Source of the DNA: Methanobrevibacter millerae
Lineage (GTDB): Archaea > Methanobacteriota > Methanobacteria > Methanobacteriales > Methanobacteriaceae
Direction: 5' to 3'
DNA: 64,000 nucleotides
Assembly (NCBI RefSeq): GCF_900103415.1
Contig: NZ_FMXB01000006.1
Location: 62,001-126,000, forward strand
Both the position numbers and the translations under genes were made by a program. Numbering within the stretch: position 1 is the stretch's first letter; each line of letters begins with the position of its first letter. The notes beneath the pieces were generated by a model that worked only from the letters and a program-made list of their open reading frames with translations, did not search any database and was not told where the DNA came from. Below are positions 35,949 through 44,778 of this stretch, one piece after another.

Positions 35949-36773
35949 TCATTTCTTGATTTTCAGGCTGAAATCCAGGCTTCTTGTGGAATGTGTCAGC
36001 GCACCGACTGATATTATATCCACACCCAAATCAATATAATCCAGAATATTGTTCTTATTGATGCCGCCGGATATTTCAATCAATGAATTGCTGCGGATTT
36101 TCCTATCCTCAAGCTCGCCAAGGACTTCGCTGACTTGAGACGGATTCATATTATCCAGCATGACAATATCCGCACCATTTTCAACGCAGGCAACCGCATC
36201 TTCAAGGCTTTCCACTTCAATTTCAATTTTTTTGGAAAAGCTTACATTTTCCTTTGCTTTTTTAAGGGCATCAAGTGGATTACCGGCAACGGCAATATGA
36301 TTGTCCTTAATTAGAACCATATCATCCAGACAGAATCTATGCGTATCAGCACCGCCAATCTGCAGTGCCAATTTATCAAATTTACCAAGGGCAGGTTGCG
36401 TTTTACGTGTTCCGGCAATAATTGCCTTTCCCTCAGCCATTTTTACATAGCTATTTGCTTCACTTGCAACGCCGCTCATGCGCATCAGCAAATTGAGCGC
36501 TGTTCGCTCAACCAACAAAATATCTCGAGCGTTGCCCTGAAGAGACATCAATAAATCGCCTTTTTTTATCTCGCAGGAGTCCTTTAAATGAAAGAGCACC
36601 CGAACATTGCGGGATTCAAACAAATCCTTGGCTATGTCAATGCCCGCCAGGATACCTTCATCCTTTGAGATAATATATGCACTTACCTCTTCATTGTCAT
36701 CGATTATGCTATTTGAGGTTATATCCCCAAAACCTTCATCTTCCTCAAGCATATATTCAAGAATCTTTTTCAA
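35949..36773 (-). CDS. nadC: Nicotinate-nucleotide pyrophosphorylase (quinolinate phosphoribosyltransferase)
   Basis: NadC converts quinolinate and PRPP to nicotinate mononucleotide. Motifs seen are EDEGFGDITSNSI at the N-terminus, VERTALNLLMRMSGVAS, AGTRKTQPALGKFDK, IKDNHIAVAGN and IEISGGINKNNI. It has 274 aa, normal for the family. Translation begins at TTG 36773, 6 nt after GGTGA; no ATG is available upstream. nadX and nadA are elsewhere in this window. Confidence 0.96.
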   Translation of the reverse strand: MKKILEYMLEEDEGFGDITSNSIIDDNEEVSAYIISKDEGILAGIDIAKDLFESRNVRVLFHLKDSCEIKKGDLLMSLQGNARDILLVERTALNLLMRMSGVASEANSYVKMAEGKAIIAGTRKTQPALGKFDKLALQIGGADTHRFCLDDMVLIKDNHIAVAGNPLDALKKAKENVSFSKKIEIEVESLEDAVACVENGADIVMLDNMNPSQVSEVLGELEDRKIRSNSLIEISGGINKNNILDYIDLGVDIISVGALTHSTRSLDFSLKIKK

Positions 36774-36851
36774 TGAATGTCACCTTAAAAAATTTAATAT
36801 GTCATGGAATATATATATCCATATTACAATATAAAAATAAGTGATTTGATT

Positions 36852-37745
36852 ATGGAAATAACATTTTTAGGAACATCCTCTGCAGTTCACTCATCTTCAA
36901 GAAGCCATCCTTCAATAGCATTAAAAGCTTTTGGGGAAGTAATGCTCTTTGATTGCGGTGAGGGAACTCAAAGGCAATTGATTTATGCAAAGATAAGTCC
37001 CATGAAGATATCCAAGATATTCATCAGCCATTATCATGGCGATCATATTTTGGGCATTCCGGGACTGCTTCAGTCAATGAGCTTCAGAGGCCGTGAAACG
37101 AAATTAACGATATACGGCCCTAAAGGTCTGAACAATCTGCGTGAAGCCATTGCCAGTTTGGGATTTCCGAATTTTGATTTTCCTTTGGAATGGATTGAAA
37201 TCGATTCCGGAACAGTTATAGAAAATGAGGAATATGTAATTAAGGCACAGAGAGTCAGACACAATACGCTGACTTTGGCATATTCAATTGAGGAAATTAA
37301 AAAGCCAAGGTTCCAGCGCCAAAAGGCCATTGATTTGGGCGTTCCTGTCGGCCCTGATTTCGGAAAGCTGCACAATGGAATTCCCGTTGAAATTGACGGG
37401 AAAATAATTACTCCCGACCAGGTTTTAGGGCCTCCAAGAAAGGGAAGCAAACTGACATATTCCGGAGACACTATTCCCTGCGAGGAAATGATTCAATTTG
37501 CAAAGGATTCAACCCTGTTAATCCATGAATCAACCTATAAAAGTGAAGATAAAGACAAGGCAATGGAACATGCCCATTCGACTGCCACTGATGCCGCAGA
37601 CATTGCCCTTCAGTCAAATTCAAAAGAGCTTATATTAACCCATATCAGCACAAGATACACTGAAATTGATGATATGCTCAATGAAGCCCGGGAAATTTTT
37701 GAAAATACAAAAATAGCTAAGGACTTTATGAAACAGGAGATATAA
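36852..37745 (+). CDS. rnz: Ribonuclease Z
   Basis: RNase Z removes 3' trailers from tRNA precursors. The 297-residue protein begins MEITFLGTSSAVHSSSRSHP and carries the zinc site FISHYHGDHILGIPGL. The PxKxG-type arm and the histidines in HESTYKSEDKDKAMEHAHST and ILTHISTRY complete the metal centre. ATG 36852 is used; an upstream frame would add an unrelated stretch. It abuts the MscS gene. Confidence 0.96.
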   Translation: MEITFLGTSSAVHSSSRSHPSIALKAFGEVMLFDCGEGTQRQLIYAKISPMKISKIFISHYHGDHILGIPGLLQSMSFRGRETKLTIYGPKGLNNLREAIASLGFPNFDFPLEWIEIDSGTVIENEEYVIKAQRVRHNTLTLAYSIEEIKKPRFQRQKAIDLGVPVGPDFGKLHNGIPVEIDGKIITPDQVLGPPRKGSKLTYSGDTIPCEEMIQFAKDSTLLIHESTYKSEDKDKAMEHAHSTATDAADIALQSNSKELILTHISTRYTEIDDMLNEAREIFENTKIAKDFMKQEI

Positions 37746-37746
37746 A

Positions 37747-38478
37747 ATGGATATACCAAGCGATCCGATTCAAACATTAATAACAATATTGATTATAATC
37801 ATATTAACTACAATTGTAGTCAGACTGATTGCAGGATTATTCAACAGATTTGAGCGATTTAAGGAAGATATGACTGCAATCTATCTTATAAGAGACATTG
37901 TAACCTATCTCATCTATTTCATTGCGTTAATTGACATACTGAATTTATTCGGCATTAATCTGTATGGTACCTTGCTCAGTTTAGGTATTGTAGGTATTGC
38001 CGTGAGCCTTGCAGCAAAGGACATAATCTCCAATCTCTTTTCCGGAATCATACTGATTCTGGGAAGAAGCATTAAAGTCGGAGACACCATCGAAATCAAC
38101 AATACGAAAGGCGTCATTCAACTTATCCGTTTGAGAACCACGGTAATTAAGGATGATGACGGAATCGTAAGCAACATTCCGAACTCAACCCTGACAAACA
38201 ACCTGTTTAAACTGTACAAGGCTCCTGAAAAATACAGAATCAACATTTTTGCAGGTCTGGCTCTGGATATCGATTTGGATGAATTCAATGAATACATTAT
38301 GGAAAAAATCAAGGCATTGGATGGGGTTTTAGACAAACCCGAACCCAGAATTTATGCAAAGGAAATAACCTTTGAAGAAACAAAGATTAAAATATCATTC
38401 TGGATAGAAGATTATAATAATAAAGACGACTATAAATTAAAGATTACTAATGAAATAAGAAAATTTGTGAATAGGTGA
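37747..38478 (+). CDS. MscS-type mechanosensitive channel
   Basis: This small MscS-family protein has 243 aa, with two to three membrane helices (TLITILIIIILTTIVVRLIA, then IVTYLIYFIALIDIL) and the MscS pore signature GIAVSLAAKDIISNLFSGI. A beta domain (VGDTIEINNTKGVI) and a cytoplasmic vestibule follow. It would gate ions and osmolytes on membrane stretch. It starts 1 nt after rnz and ends 4 nt before nadA. Confidence 0.93.
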   Translation: MDIPSDPIQTLITILIIIILTTIVVRLIAGLFNRFERFKEDMTAIYLIRDIVTYLIYFIALIDILNLFGINLYGTLLSLGIVGIAVSLAAKDIISNLFSGIILILGRSIKVGDTIEINNTKGVIQLIRLRTTVIKDDDGIVSNIPNSTLTNNLFKLYKAPEKYRINIFAGLALDIDLDEFNEYIMEKIKALDGVLDKPEPRIYAKEITFEETKIKISFWIEDYNNKDDYKLKITNEIRKFVNR

Positions 38479-38482
38479 AAAG

Positions 38483-39397
38483 ATGGCTACAATACAAGAG
38501 GAAATCAAGGAGTTGAAAGAAGAAAAAAATGCAATCATTCTTGCGCACAACTATCAGCCTAAGGAAATACAGGAAATTGCCGATTTTCTTGGAGACTCTT
38601 TAGAATTATGTATAAAGGCTTCTGAAATTGATGATAAGGATCTGGTGGTATTCTGCGGTGTGGACTTCATGGCCGAAACTGCACATATCCTAAACCCGGA
38701 TAAGAAAATTGTCATTCCCGATTTGGAAGCGGAATGTCCTATGGCTCACATGCTGCCTGAAGAGGAATTATTGAAAGCTAAAGAGGAACATCCTGATGCC
38801 GGAGTCATTCTCTACGTAAACAGTATTGCCGAGGCAAAGCAGCATGCTGATACATTATGTACCTCAGCCAATGCGGTGAAAGTTACTGAAAGCCTACCCC
38901 ATGATGAAATCCTCTTCGGACCGGACAAGAATCTGGGAACCCATGTTCAGGAAAGGGTGGATAAAAAAATCATTCCGACCCCTAAAGACGGGCACTGCTA
39001 CGTTCACAGACTATTCCATGTTGAAGACGTTGAGCTTAAGCGTGAAGAGTATCCTAATGCAGTAATAATCTGCCACCCTGAGTGCAATAAGGAAGTTCAG
39101 GATGCCTGTGATGAGGTCTTATCAACAGGAGGAATGCTGAGATTCATTGCTGAAAGCGACGCCGAGGAATTTGTAATCGGTACTGAAATAGATATGATTA
39201 CAAGAATTAACTCAGAAATTCCTGGAAAAAAACTATATCCTCTGCTTGAAGGGGCAATATGTAAAACAATGAAACTGCACACCTTGGAAAAAGTCAGGGA
39301 TGCACTTAAAAATGAAGCTCCTGAAGTCACGCTTCCAGAAGAAGTGGCTCAAAAATCATTAAAAGCAGTCAATCATATGCTTGAAGCGTCAAAATAG
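38483..39397 (+). CDS. nadA: Quinolinate synthase A
   Basis: NadA condenses iminoaspartate with dihydroxyacetone phosphate to quinolinate using a [4Fe-4S] cluster. The 304-residue protein begins with AIILAHNYQPKEIQEIADFL. Candidate cluster ligands are C85 (EAECPMAHM), C172 (GHCYVH) and C260 (EGAICKTMKLHTLE), at the family spacing. It is third in the rnz-mscS-nadA transcript and followed by a terminator. Confidence 0.97.
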   Translation: MATIQEEIKELKEEKNAIILAHNYQPKEIQEIADFLGDSLELCIKASEIDDKDLVVFCGVDFMAETAHILNPDKKIVIPDLEAECPMAHMLPEEELLKAKEEHPDAGVILYVNSIAEAKQHADTLCTSANAVKVTESLPHDEILFGPDKNLGTHVQERVDKKIIPTPKDGHCYVHRLFHVEDVELKREEYPNAVIICHPECNKEVQDACDEVLSTGGMLRFIAESDAEEFVIGTEIDMITRINSEIPGKKLYPLLEGAICKTMKLHTLEKVRDALKNEAPEVTLPEEVAQKSLKAVNHMLEASK

Positions 39398-39432
39398 CTA
39401 GATTACAATCTAGCTTAAAATTCTTTTTTTAA
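39394..39432 (+). terminator. nadA terminator
   Basis: AGCTAGATT (39396-39404) pairs with AATCTAGCT (39407-39415). The sequence after it is TTAAAATTCTTTTTTT. Confidence 0.6.
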
Positions 39433-40415
39433 ACATCACTCAAAAATCTTTTTATATCTTCTTCTATTTTATAAAGATGTTCCAATTCGTTAGGCTCATC
39501 GCCCATATCCAAAAATATCAGCTCGGAATTTTCAACGGCATTATGCAATGGGATCGAATCATATTCCGGAGTGTAATAGTTATTGTTATCAACGCTAACG
39601 ATTAATAATTTACTCTTAATCCTGTCCAGATAATTTTCCAGGTTATATGTCTTTAAAAAGTCGTTGCGTATTTTGATATCATAAATGTCATAGAATAATC
39701 CTCTGTCTGCAAAGCTGTCCATTGTCAAATCGATTTCATCAATGGACATTTTATTGAAATAATTCATTGAGAAGGTAACGAGATAATGGAGCTGAGATAA
39801 GGAAATCAGCACCTTGGATATCGATTCGTCATAAACTTCAGAAAAATACTGTGGTGATGACTCAATAATGTCATTTGCCAATTTTGCATAGATATACTTG
39901 TATCCGTCATTTTTAAATGAGCTTGCAAAATGAATGACGAAATCCATTTCGTCCGGATAAAATACAGACCATCCTAAAGCCTCATAGCCTCCAAAGGCAA
40001 TTCCTATGATTCCATGGAACCTTTTGATATTTTGAAACTTCTCTTTTATAAGCTGCCTTTTAAAATTAATCAGATCTTCAATTTCATATTCAGGGAAAAG
40101 ATCTTTTAAACCAGTTGTGGATGGAGAGCATGATTCGGGAAAGCCCAATGAAGTTATGGATATGAAGAAATATTCCTCCTTGCTTAAAACCTTATTTTCA
40201 TCTATTAACAGATGAATATCGGAAAGTGAAGAATAGTCTCCTTCAAAGGTATGGCAAAACATGATGGCATTTACAATATTGCCTTCCTCATCATATTTTG
40301 GAGTTCCCATAACACCATAATCCACATGAACATTATTAAGAACACGTCCGTTCTTGAATTCAAATTCATCGAATATATGATGTTCATTTTTCAAATAATA
40401 TCTTCCACTATCCAT
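39429..40415 (-). CDS. MetX-like alpha/beta-hydrolase paralog lacking the catalytic serine
   Basis: The protein (328 aa from ATG 40415) belongs to the alpha/beta-hydrolase group that includes homoserine O-acetyltransferase (MetX), as shown by FISITSLGFPESCSPSTTGL and a nucleophile-elbow segment. At the elbow the sequence reads GIIGIAFGGYEAL, codon GCC at 39998-39996, so the nucleophile serine is alanine. The later acid and histidine positions are also weak (DNNNYYTPEYDS; ELEHLYK). Length and codon use look intact, so it is a maintained non-catalytic relative rather than a decaying gene. Its neighbour at 40814 is the serine-containing paralog. Confidence 0.75.
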   Translation of the reverse strand: MDSGRYYLKNEHHIFDEFEFKNGRVLNNVHVDYGVMGTPKYDEEGNIVNAIMFCHTFEGDYSSLSDIHLLIDENKVLSKEEYFFISITSLGFPESCSPSTTGLKDLFPEYEIEDLINFKRQLIKEKFQNIKRFHGIIGIAFGGYEALGWSVFYPDEMDFVIHFASSFKNDGYKYIYAKLANDIIESSPQYFSEVYDESISKVLISLSQLHYLVTFSMNYFNKMSIDEIDLTMDSFADRGLFYDIYDIKIRNDFLKTYNLENYLDRIKSKLLIVSVDNNNYYTPEYDSIPLHNAVENSELIFLDMGDEPNELEHLYKIEEDIKRFLSDV

Positions 40416-40539
40416 TTGCAACCACAAATAATTAATTTTCCTTATAAATTGCTATTCATTTAAAAGTATATAAATCTTTTTGATATCAAAAAATCAATAC
40501 TTTTTTCACCAAAAAATACCGGAAAAACTGATTAAATCT

Positions 40540-40812
40540 TCACATATCCTCCAGAAAACTTGAAAGAAAAACATTCATCTCAATCTCTTCACGGGCAATG
40601 AAATCATCCAACCTTATTTTGGCAATGTCGCTTTGAAATGGGAATATTTCCTCAAAATAGACTCTGATTTTAAAGACATCACCATTAACAGACGTTTCAT
40701 CATCCAGATTCTCATTCAAAAAATCCATCTGCTCCACTGACAGGCCATATGCCTCGTAGTCTATGAATGGAATTTCCGCATCTTCATCGAAACCCGTTAT
40801 TTTAACGTTCAT
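40540..40812 (-). CDS. Small acidic hypothetical protein
   Basis: The 90-residue protein has no membrane segment and is rich in acidic and aromatic residues (ITGFDEDAEIPFIDYEAYG). ATG 40812 has a GGGGGT ribosome site and lies one base from the upstream hydrolase stop (40814), so it is co-translated with the hydrolase. No family recognised. A role as a regulator or partner of the hydrolase is possible but unsupported. Confidence 0.6.
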   Translation of the reverse strand: MNVKITGFDEDAEIPFIDYEAYGLSVEQMDFLNENLDDETSVNGDVFKIRVYFEEIFPFQSDIAKIRLDDFIAREEIEMNVFLSSFLEDM

Positions 40813-40813
40813 C

Positions 40814-41803
40814 TTAACCCCCAAATTCATCCATGAATGCATTTAATTCATCAGAAATACTTTCAAGTTCATTGAAGCACAAATGGCCCAATTGCGAATC
40901 CATGATGATGATTTCACTACCTTCAATCATTTCAGACATTGGAATGCCGTCAAGCTCCGGAGGAAAATGCGGATCCTGGATGCATGAAATAATCAGCGTC
41001 TTGGCAGTAATCTTGTCCAAATCGTCTTCAACATCATAATTCATGCAAGCCTCATTGCAGTATTTAACGTCATAGATGTCTAAAAATGAACTCTCCTCAC
41101 CAAATTCTTCAAATTCCCGTGACAGCTCTTCTTTTGGCATTTCCCTTAGGGCCTCTTTGGAGAGTCCGAAATTGAATTCTGCCAAGCTGGCTATCTTTAA
41201 CGTTCTTGCTAATGAATCACATTCAATTCCCTTTTCATAGTTCTCGTCGCTTGTGATGATTTCATTTACAAATTTGGATAATATATAATCATGCCCTGCG
41301 ACCTTATAGCTGCTTACACCAGGCATTATAAAATCTGCAAAGTCTGGATAGAGAATGGCAGACGTTAATGCAATAAAACCCCCCATGGAGTTGCCGATAA
41401 TGCCCAAAACATGATTTATATTGAATTTTTCGGCTAAAAACTGTTTCTGGAAATTGACAACGTCTTCAATAGAATAGATTGGAAATTTATTTTTTAAATT
41501 GGTTGAAGAAGGGCTGCATGAACCCGGTGAGCCCAAAGCTGAAATTGAAATGAAAAAATATTTATTCTCATCAAATGCATCACCTTCGCCGAGCAGAGGA
41601 AATATCTTCTTAACGGAGGTAAAATTGCCCAGAGAGCCGTGGCAATAAACAATCACATTTGAAATCACATCATTTTCGTATTTTGGATTTCCAAAGGTCA
41701 TGTATTCAACGTTAACATTTTCAAGGACTTCCCCATTGGAAAATTTAAAGGAATCCATTACAAAATTTTCCCGCTTTTGCTCAAAATATTCATCTTCACA
41801 AAT
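40814..41803 (-). CDS. MetX-like alpha/beta-hydrolase (acyltransferase-like), intact serine
   Basis: The protein has the full hydrolase set: GIIGNSMGGFIAL (nucleophile Ser in codon 41389-41387), acid DPHFPPELDG and H in LGHLCFNE. Its MetX-like FISISALGSPGSCSPSSTN segment suggests an acyltransferase or esterase for a small acyl substrate. The first canonical start is TTG 41848, which lies in the neighbour's promoter region, and the first ATG is 41758. ATT 41803 follows AGGTGGG by 6 nt, and the reading frame there aligns with the start of the paralog at 39429. I propose ATT as the start (329 aa). Confidence 0.75.
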   Translation of the reverse strand: MCEDEYFEQKRENFVMDSFKFSNGEVLENVNVEYMTFGNPKYENDVISNVIVYCHGSLGNFTSVKKIFPLLGEGDAFDENKYFFISISALGSPGSCSPSSTNLKNKFPIYSIEDVVNFQKQFLAEKFNINHVLGIIGNSMGGFIALTSAILYPDFADFIMPGVSSYKVAGHDYILSKFVNEIITSDENYEKGIECDSLARTLKIASLAEFNFGLSKEALREMPKEELSREFEEFGEESSFLDIYDVKYCNEACMNYDVEDDLDKITAKTLIISCIQDPHFPPELDGIPMSEMIEGSEIIIMDSQLGHLCFNELESISDELNAFMDEFGG

Positions 41804-41848
41804 TTGAATCCCACCTGATTTTTTCTTAAAATTAATTCTTAAAAACAA

Positions 41849-41859
41849 AATATTTAAAT
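41849..41859 (+). promoter_or_regulatory. TATA box of nucS
   Basis: AATATTTAAAT is centred about 28 nt before the ATG at 41883. No ribosome site precedes that ATG, so the transcript is probably leaderless. Confidence 0.45.
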
Positions 41860-41882
41860 CAATCTAACCAATGTAAAAAGTA

Positions 41883-42665
41883 ATGAAATATAAAATTCTT
41901 GAAAAACCCGAATGTGAAAAAGCATATGAACTGGTTGAAGAGGCTCTGCGCAAAAGGGCTACAATAATACTTTTCGCATGCTGTAGAGTCGAATATGAAG
42001 GACGGGCATTAAGCCAATTGAATTGGGGAGAACGCATAATTCTCATTAAGCCTGACGGATCTTTTTTAATACATCAGGACAAAAAAGTGGAGCCAGTTAA
42101 TTGGCAGCCTCCAAAATCCAGAACAAGATGCTACCTGAAAGGGGACAGACTAATGCTTGAAAGCCACAGGCGAACTCCAAAGGAACTGCTGAGCGTTGAA
42201 GTAAGGCATATCCAATTCATCAATTATGCAAACGTTGAAGACTATGAAGAGCTTGAACAGGCAGGTTATGAAAAGGACATGAGCGACATGATAATGAAAA
42301 GACCTCACATTATAGAGGAAGGCTTTACACCAAAAACAAGAGAATATGCTGTCGAACATGGCTTTATTGATATTTTAGGAAAGGACAGTGACGGAAACCT
42401 GATGATTCTGGAACTTAAGGCAAGAAAAGCCGGCGTTAATGCAGTAAAACAGCTGAAGAGATACCTGCAGGACATGGAAAATACCGATAATGCCTACCTA
42501 AAGGAATGCAAAGTTCAAAAGAAGAAAATCAGAGGATTGCTTGTCGCCCCATCAATTATGGATGACGCTCTTGAATTGAGTGAAGAGGAAGGCATCGAAT
42601 TCGTTTCAGTTGAGCCTCCGCGCGAACTGAAAAGAGATAAAAAAATAACATTGGATGCGTTTTAA
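41883..42665 (+). CDS. nucS: Endonuclease NucS
   Basis: NucS/EndoMS cuts DNA at mismatches or branched ends with PCNA in archaea. The N-terminal domain has ILFACCRVEYEGRALSQL. The C-terminal RecB-like nuclease has GFIDILGKDSDGNLMILELK, then ARKAG, giving the D-ExK catalytic set. It has 260 aa, near the family norm. It is divergent from the hydrolase gene at 40814 and convergent with the gene at 42662. Confidence 0.95.
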   Translation: MKYKILEKPECEKAYELVEEALRKRATIILFACCRVEYEGRALSQLNWGERIILIKPDGSFLIHQDKKVEPVNWQPPKSRTRCYLKGDRLMLESHRRTPKELLSVEVRHIQFINYANVEDYEELEQAGYEKDMSDMIMKRPHIIEEGFTPKTREYAVEHGFIDILGKDSDGNLMILELKARKAGVNAVKQLKRYLQDMENTDNAYLKECKVQKKKIRGLLVAPSIMDDALELSEEEGIEFVSVEPPRELKRDKKITLDAF

Positions 42666-43144
42666 TTTAAAACCGCATCGTCAATTCTTTTCATTTCGGC
42701 TTCATAATACTTTCTGGTATGCTCATTGGCCGGAATGGACTGAGTTACGTGGCATTCCTTTTCCAGCTTATAGATAAGATAAGTCTCATCATCCAAATCT
42801 ATTGTCAAATCATCATCCAACAACTCCAGACCGTCCAGTTCTTCTGAGATTTTGTCGAATTCATCCTGTTCAAGATCAATGACGTCCTCAAGTTCCATTT
42901 CCTGAACTTTTGGATTCAACTGAAGCGCGATTGCCACAAAACCGTTTACAGTTTTATCTGAAATTTCGAACTGTGCGTTTCTTATTTCATCCATGCTAAA
43001 CTTGATATGGGTTACAGTGGGTTTGGTCACCGGAATTTCTTTTGACAGACCTATTTGGTTAATTTCATAATCGTTTTTCCAATTTCCAATTTTATAAACA
43101 GCATAATTTATATCATCAGCATTAATTTTTTTATCATCACTCAT
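42662..43144 (-). CDS. Acidic conserved hypothetical protein
   Basis: This 160-residue protein is strongly acidic in its second half (LDGLELLDDDLTIDLDDETY). The N-terminal part contains INYAVYKIGNWKNDYEINQ. I see no membrane segment, signal peptide or catalytic motif, and I do not recognise the family. Its end overlaps the nucS stop by 4 nt. ATG 43144 is preceded by TGTGATATT. Confidence 0.65.
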   Translation of the reverse strand: MSDDKKINADDINYAVYKIGNWKNDYEINQIGLSKEIPVTKPTVTHIKFSMDEIRNAQFEISDKTVNGFVAIALQLNPKVQEMELEDVIDLEQDEFDKISEELDGLELLDDDLTIDLDDETYLIYKLEKECHVTQSIPANEHTRKYYEAEMKRIDDAVLN

Positions 43145-43215
43145 AATATCACATCTATTACATATAATATTAAATAATATAACTAATATATCTTAATTTT
43201 AATGGAGGTAAATCT

Positions 43216-43908
43216 GTGAAAAAATGTCCTGAATGTGGAAATCCTAGTTATGATGGTGCTCCAGTTTGTGGAAATTGTGGATATACATTTCCTAAACCAA
43301 AAGTAAAGGTTTCTAAAGAAGATACAATCTTTGAAGATAGGCCAATCATTAATAAAAGTGGAAATGAGCAAAGTACACTCGATATTATCAAAGAAAACAA
43401 ACTTGCAATTGGCGCTATTTTACTTATAACCTTACTTGTAATTGGCGTAATTATAGTTACAGGACCCAACAATACTACCCAAACGAAAACTGACAGCTTA
43501 AACAAATACTCAGATGCCGGTTTTTCATTCTCATACCCATCCAGTTGGAATGAGACCACCGGATATGATGAATTGCATGAAGGAGCGGTCTTTTTCGAAG
43601 ATAGTAATGGTACTGTAATAGAGTATTATAACGTTTCTAGCGAATTTTCATCAATATATCAAGTAAATAATGAAAGAGTAAGTGCTGCTCTGGCAGATGG
43701 AGATAACATAAATACAATTCTACCTACCCAGATAGATAGTAAAAACGCATCAGACATTATTATTGAAAGTACTGGTGGCAATTTCACGAGATATGTATCA
43801 ATAATCTCAGACGGCAACTTATTTGTATATAAAATAAAAGCTAACTCAATGGATGGCATTAAAACTACTGAAATTGATTCTGTTTTGCAATCCACAAGAA
43901 TTGGATAG
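43216..43908 (+). CDS. Zinc-ribbon, single-pass membrane protein with PsbP-like extracellular domain
   Basis: The protein starts at GTG 43216, 6 nt after GGAGGT. The N-terminus is a zinc ribbon (KKCPECGNPSYDGAPVCGNC), then a membrane helix (AIGAILLITLLVIGVIIVTG), then an extracellular domain with DAGFSFSYPSSWNET typical of PsbP/DUF1795-like lipocalin-type folds. It has 230 aa. The cytoplasmic ribbon and outside domain suggest a surface sensor or binding protein, but no ligand is known. It stands alone between divergent genes. Confidence 0.78.
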   Translation: MKKCPECGNPSYDGAPVCGNCGYTFPKPKVKVSKEDTIFEDRPIINKSGNEQSTLDIIKENKLAIGAILLITLLVIGVIIVTGPNNTTQTKTDSLNKYSDAGFSFSYPSSWNETTGYDELHEGAVFFEDSNGTVIEYYNVSSEFSSIYQVNNERVSAALADGDNINTILPTQIDSKNASDIIIESTGGNFTRYVSIISDGNLFVYKIKANSMDGIKTTEIDSVLQSTRIG

Positions 43909-43950
43909 TATGATTTTATTCATACTTTCAATTTATTTTTTAAATTAAAA

Positions 43951-44778
43951 ATGAATACTGTAAAAATAGCTTTATGTCAAATGGATGTAATTGACAATAA
44001 GCAGGAAAATATTTCAAAGGCAACTTCAATGATAAATGAAGCTGTTAGTCTTGATTCTAATTTTATTGTTCTTCCGGAAATGTTCAACTGCCCATATTCC
44101 AACGACAAGTTCATAGAATATGCAGAAGAGGAAAATTCAAGCCCTACACTGGAAAGCATTTCCAAACTGGCCAAAAAACATCAAGTTTACATTCTGGCAG
44201 GATCCATACCCGAAAAGGAAGACACAAGAATATACAACACCAGCTATCTTTTCGACAGAAAGGGTGAAATAATTGCAAAGCACCGCAAGATGCATCTTTT
44301 TGACGTTGACGTTGAAGGAGGAATCTATTTTAAGGAGTCCGATACGTTAACGCCGGGAAATGAATTCAACGTGGCACAAACAGAATTCGGCAAAATAGGC
44401 ATGGGAATATGCTATGACGTCAGATTTCCCCAATTGGCTCAGATAAACGTGAAAAAGGGAGCTCGAATCTTATTCTATCCGGGAGCCTTCAACATGACAA
44501 CGGGACCCGCCCACTGGGAACTGCTTTTCAGGTCAAGAGCCCTTGACAATCAGGTATTCTGCATCGGCGTTGCACCTGCATTAAATGAAGATGCCAGCTA
44601 TCACAGCTATGGCCATTCGATTGCAGTTAATCCGTGGGGAGAAGTAATCTGTCAGCTGGATTATAAAGAAGAGCTTAAAACTGTTGACATTAATCTGGAT
44701 GAAATAAAAAAAGTAAGGAATGAAATTCCCGTTTTAAAAAATAAAAGAAATGATTTGTATGAGATAATCGAAAAGTAA
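43951..44778 (+). CDS. Carbon-nitrogen hydrolase (nitrilase-superfamily amidase)
   Basis: This is a nitrilase-superfamily enzyme with the Glu-Lys-Cys triad visible: E43 in LPEMFNCPYS, K113 in KHRKMHLFD and C154 in GICYDVRFP. The 275-residue size and the FNCPYSNDKF and GPAHWELLFRSRA segments are like omega-amidase/Nit2 proteins, which deamidate alpha-keto acid amides, but other amidases cannot be ruled out. ATG 43951 has no ribosome site. It converges with the HEAT-repeat gene. Confidence 0.9.
   Translation: MNTVKIALCQMDVIDNKQENISKATSMINEAVSLDSNFIVLPEMFNCPYSNDKFIEYAEEENSSPTLESISKLAKKHQVYILAGSIPEKEDTRIYNTSYLFDRKGEIIAKHRKMHLFDVDVEGGIYFKESDTLTPGNEFNVAQTEFGKIGMGICYDVRFPQLAQINVKKGARILFYPGAFNMTTGPAHWELLFRSRALDNQVFCIGVAPALNEDASYHSYGHSIAVNPWGEVICQLDYKEELKTVDINLDEIKKVRNEIPVLKNKRNDLYEIIEK

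Noticed and set aside
35906-35952. 14-codon frame overlapping the nadC stop (MNNLLNVLDELLAT)
   Set aside because: It is too short to support as a gene; it may be a remnant of a lost gene, but no further sequence confirms this.
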